From positions 1 to 5,248 of the forward strand of contig JAVVPE010000073.1 of the NCBI GenBank assembly GCA_036655915.1: a stretch of 5,248 bases of DNA, written 5' to 3'. The stretch is from JAVWGW01 sp036655915 (GTDB taxonomy: Bacteria > Actinomycetota > Coriobacteriia > Coriobacteriales > Eggerthellaceae). Position 1 is the stretch's first letter. The number at the start of each line of letters is the position of its first letter. The position numbers and the translations under genes were made by a program. The notes under the pieces were generated by a model. That model worked only from the letters and a program-made list of their open reading frames with translations. It was not told the DNA's origin and did no database searches. Positions 3,957 through 5,248 of the stretch are shown piece by piece.

Positions 3957-5248
3957 CTAACGCCGCAAGCGACGGCGCGCAATAAACGCCGCAGCAAGCG
4001 CTAGGCAACACGCCAAGGCTATACCCCCCACCAGCAGCGCCAGGTTAGCGTCGCCCGTAGTGGCCAAACCACGCGGGTTCTGGTTCGGCTTTACCTGCGG
4101 GTCATCGCCGGGTTGCACAGGGCCAGGGCCAGGAACTGGATCTTTTGACCATTGCGCATAGAAGGTCATTGCCGCGGCCGACCCCTCAGGTGTGTCGATT
4201 ATCGTGCCAACAGCATAAGGGGTGCCACTGCCATCGGGCGCCGTATTCCACTCGGTAAAGGTATAGCCTTCGCGCTCAAAGGCGCACAGCGGCACAGGAT
4301 AACCCGACTTGTTCCACACTTCGATAGTTTGCGGGTCTCCCTTGCCCCCATTGGGGTCAAAGGTTAAAGAAAACATGTCGTGGGACCATTGCGCAAACAG
4401 CGTGATGCGCGCGCCTTCTTCGGCTGAAAGGTTTGAAATTTCTTGGCCATCGGCATAGCTTGTGCCACTGCCATCGGGCGCCGTGTTCCACCCCATAAAG
4501 TGCCAGTTTTCCCAGTCGTAGGCAAGCGGGCTTAAGGATGTTGCATTCCCATAAAAGGCCTTCTGGTCAATCATCAGCCCCGAAGCGCCATTGGGCTCAA
4601 AATTGAGGTAGTAGGCGTGCGGGTTCCACTGCGCATACAGCCCCACCACCCCGTTTTCGGCAGCCGTCAGATTTTCAACCCTTTCCTGGTTGGCATAGAG
4701 CTTGCCGGTCCATTTCTGATCGAGGGTCCAGCCGGCGAAATCGTATCCTACACGAGAAAACGGGTTGGCGAAAAGATCGCTGGGCTGGCCATACGTCATA
4801 TCCTGCACCGGTGCCGTACCACTGGCGTCGGGGCAATTGGCGTGGAAGTCTACCGTGTATACATTGGGTACGGCATGGGCTTCAAGCAGGGTCTGCCCAG
4901 TGATTGTGATGGTCTGGTTTGCCCTGGTTGGATCATTGTTTTCCCACAGCGGCGGCGCTCCGCTGGCGGTCCAGCTTTCAAAATGAAAGCCTTCGGCAGC
5001 AGAGGGCACAGCCCCAATTCCCAGATCTGCGCCAACAGGAACTTTTTCCACCTTGGGCAGGGGGGCGGGTTTGTGCGTTATCGGATCGATAATATGAGGA
5101 ATCGCTTCATCGCCAATCGCTTCGATTGTGAAATAATCCAGATACACGATGGTTGCTTCGCCAGAAACGACCTTGACCTGCACCTTAGTGGTAGGCCAGC
5201 CATCGATGCGCACCGTATAGCTGCCCAGTGGCACAGGTGGCACAACGG
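3957..5248 (-). CDS. Cell-wall surface protein with InlB B-repeats and LATTG anchor (5' partial)
   Basis: The reading frame is open to the right edge, so the true start is outside; the GTG at 5243 has no ribosome site visible and falls inside a repeat-type domain. Numbering from that GTG, 428 residues are seen. Residues 8-36 look like a beta-sandwich strand set (GSYTVRIDGW..TKVQVKVVSGEAT). Residues 38-125 resemble a divergent InlB B-repeat with GFHFESWT. Three Listeria-Bacteroides (InlB B) repeats follow at 129-206, 211-286 and 291-365, each ending in YAQW or FAQW. Then come a Pro/Gly spacer (367-391), LATTGD (393-398), a hydrophobic helix (400-422) and RRRLRR: the layout of a sortase substrate fixed to the wall. 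The role is probably adhesion or interaction with a host or other cells, but the ligand is unknown. No sortase gene is in view. Confidence 0.88.
   Translation of the reverse strand, partial: VVPPVPLGSYTVRIDGWPTTKVQVKVVSGEATIVYLDYFTIEAIGDEAIPHIIDPITHKPAPLPKVEKVPVGADLGIGAVPSAAEGFHFESWTASGAPPLWENNDPTRANQTITITGQTLLEAHAVPNVYTVDFHANCPDASGTAPVQDMTYGQPSDLFANPFSRVGYDFAGWTLDQKWTGKLYANQERVENLTAAENGVVGLYAQWNPHAYYLNFEPNGASGLMIDQKAFYGNATSLSPLAYDWENWHFMGWNTAPDGSGTSYADGQEISNLSAEEGARITLFAQWSHDMFSLTFDPNGGKGDPQTIEVWNKSGYPVPLCAFEREGYTFTEWNTAPDGSGTPYAVGTIIDTPEGSAAAMTFYAQWSKDPVPGPGPVQPGDDPQVKPNQNPRGLATTGDANLALLVGGIALACCLALAAAFIARRRLRR
4050..4067 (-). other. LATTGD sorting motif and membrane anchor region
   Basis: This segment encodes LATTGD, a variant of the LPxTG sortase motif with Ala in place of Pro. 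It is followed by AN, a 23-residue hydrophobic stretch with two adjacent cysteines (LACCLAL), and the positively charged end RRRLRR. The order motif, helix, basic tail is the standard cell-wall sorting signal. The absence of Pro makes cleavage by a class-specific sortase likely rather than certain. Confidence 0.7.
4149..4859 (-). repeat. Three tandem InlB B-repeat (Flg_new) units
   Basis: The units lie at 4859-4626, 4613-4386 and 4373-4149 on the minus strand, 75-78 residues each with short linkers. The shared pattern is a Phe-rich first strand (F..N or FDPNGG), then a central aromatic-GW or EW core (FAGWT, FMGWNT, FTEWNT), then Y(A)xG, then AQW at the end. Units 2 and 3 both contain WNTAPDGSGT, encoded by almost identical DNA at 4222-4250 and 4462-4490 (28 of 29 bases), exactly 240 bases apart. 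Unit 1 is more divergent (GWTLDQKWTG). Such repeats form small beta-grasp-like modules in surface adhesins. Confidence 0.85.

Noticed and set aside
3802..4011. Minus-strand frame of 69 codons between the surface gene and infC
   Set aside because: It overlaps the end of the surface-protein gene, the infC promoter and the leader; no ribosome site or homology is evident.
5241..5243. GTG at 5243 as true start of the surface protein
   Set aside because: The frame stays open to the window edge, no signal peptide follows, and the next residues already belong to a folded beta-type domain, so the gene is truncated by the window.

Overview
The window reads as a stretch of chromosome from a moderately GC-rich Gram-positive actinobacterium. 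The best guess is class Coriobacteriia, family Eggerthellaceae or a relative. This rests on the gene content: a long bacterial adenine deaminase, a stand-alone NifX-like protein, IF3/L35/L20 of Gram-positive type, and a surface protein built from InlB B-repeats that ends in an LxxTG-type motif, a membrane helix and an Arg-rich tail. That is inference; no 16S rRNA gene is present and the genus cannot be named.

Layout. Positions 1-122 hold no convincing gene but contain several inverted repeats, including a terminator-like hairpin at 92-114. Positions 123-1940 (minus) encode adenine deaminase, Ade. A short divergent intergenic region follows, then a 117-residue NifX/NifB-type cofactor-binding protein (2073-2426, plus). 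Positions 2427-2548 separate two convergent units and carry a strong rho-independent terminator (2496-2519) for the minus-strand operon. That operon is infC-rpmI-rplT (translation factor IF3 and ribosomal proteins L35 and L20; 2549-3698, minus). It has its own promoter (about 3879-3907) and a leader of about 170 nt. From 3957 to the right edge, on the minus strand, lies the 3' part of a cell-surface protein gene whose start is outside the window.

How it works together. Most of the window is core metabolism and translation. The richest part is the infC leader. It contains an extended -10 promoter, two small hairpins, a terminator hairpin just upstream of the coding region, and a strand that can pair with the terminator's left arm as an antiterminator. 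A perfect 10-base Shine-Dalgarno sequence is then placed before an ATA codon. This fits two known feedback loops on this operon: L20-controlled transcription attenuation (Bacillus subtilis) and IF3 autoregulation through a non-canonical start codon (Escherichia coli). I see no new multi-gene system such as a defence island, phage, CRISPR array or transposon.
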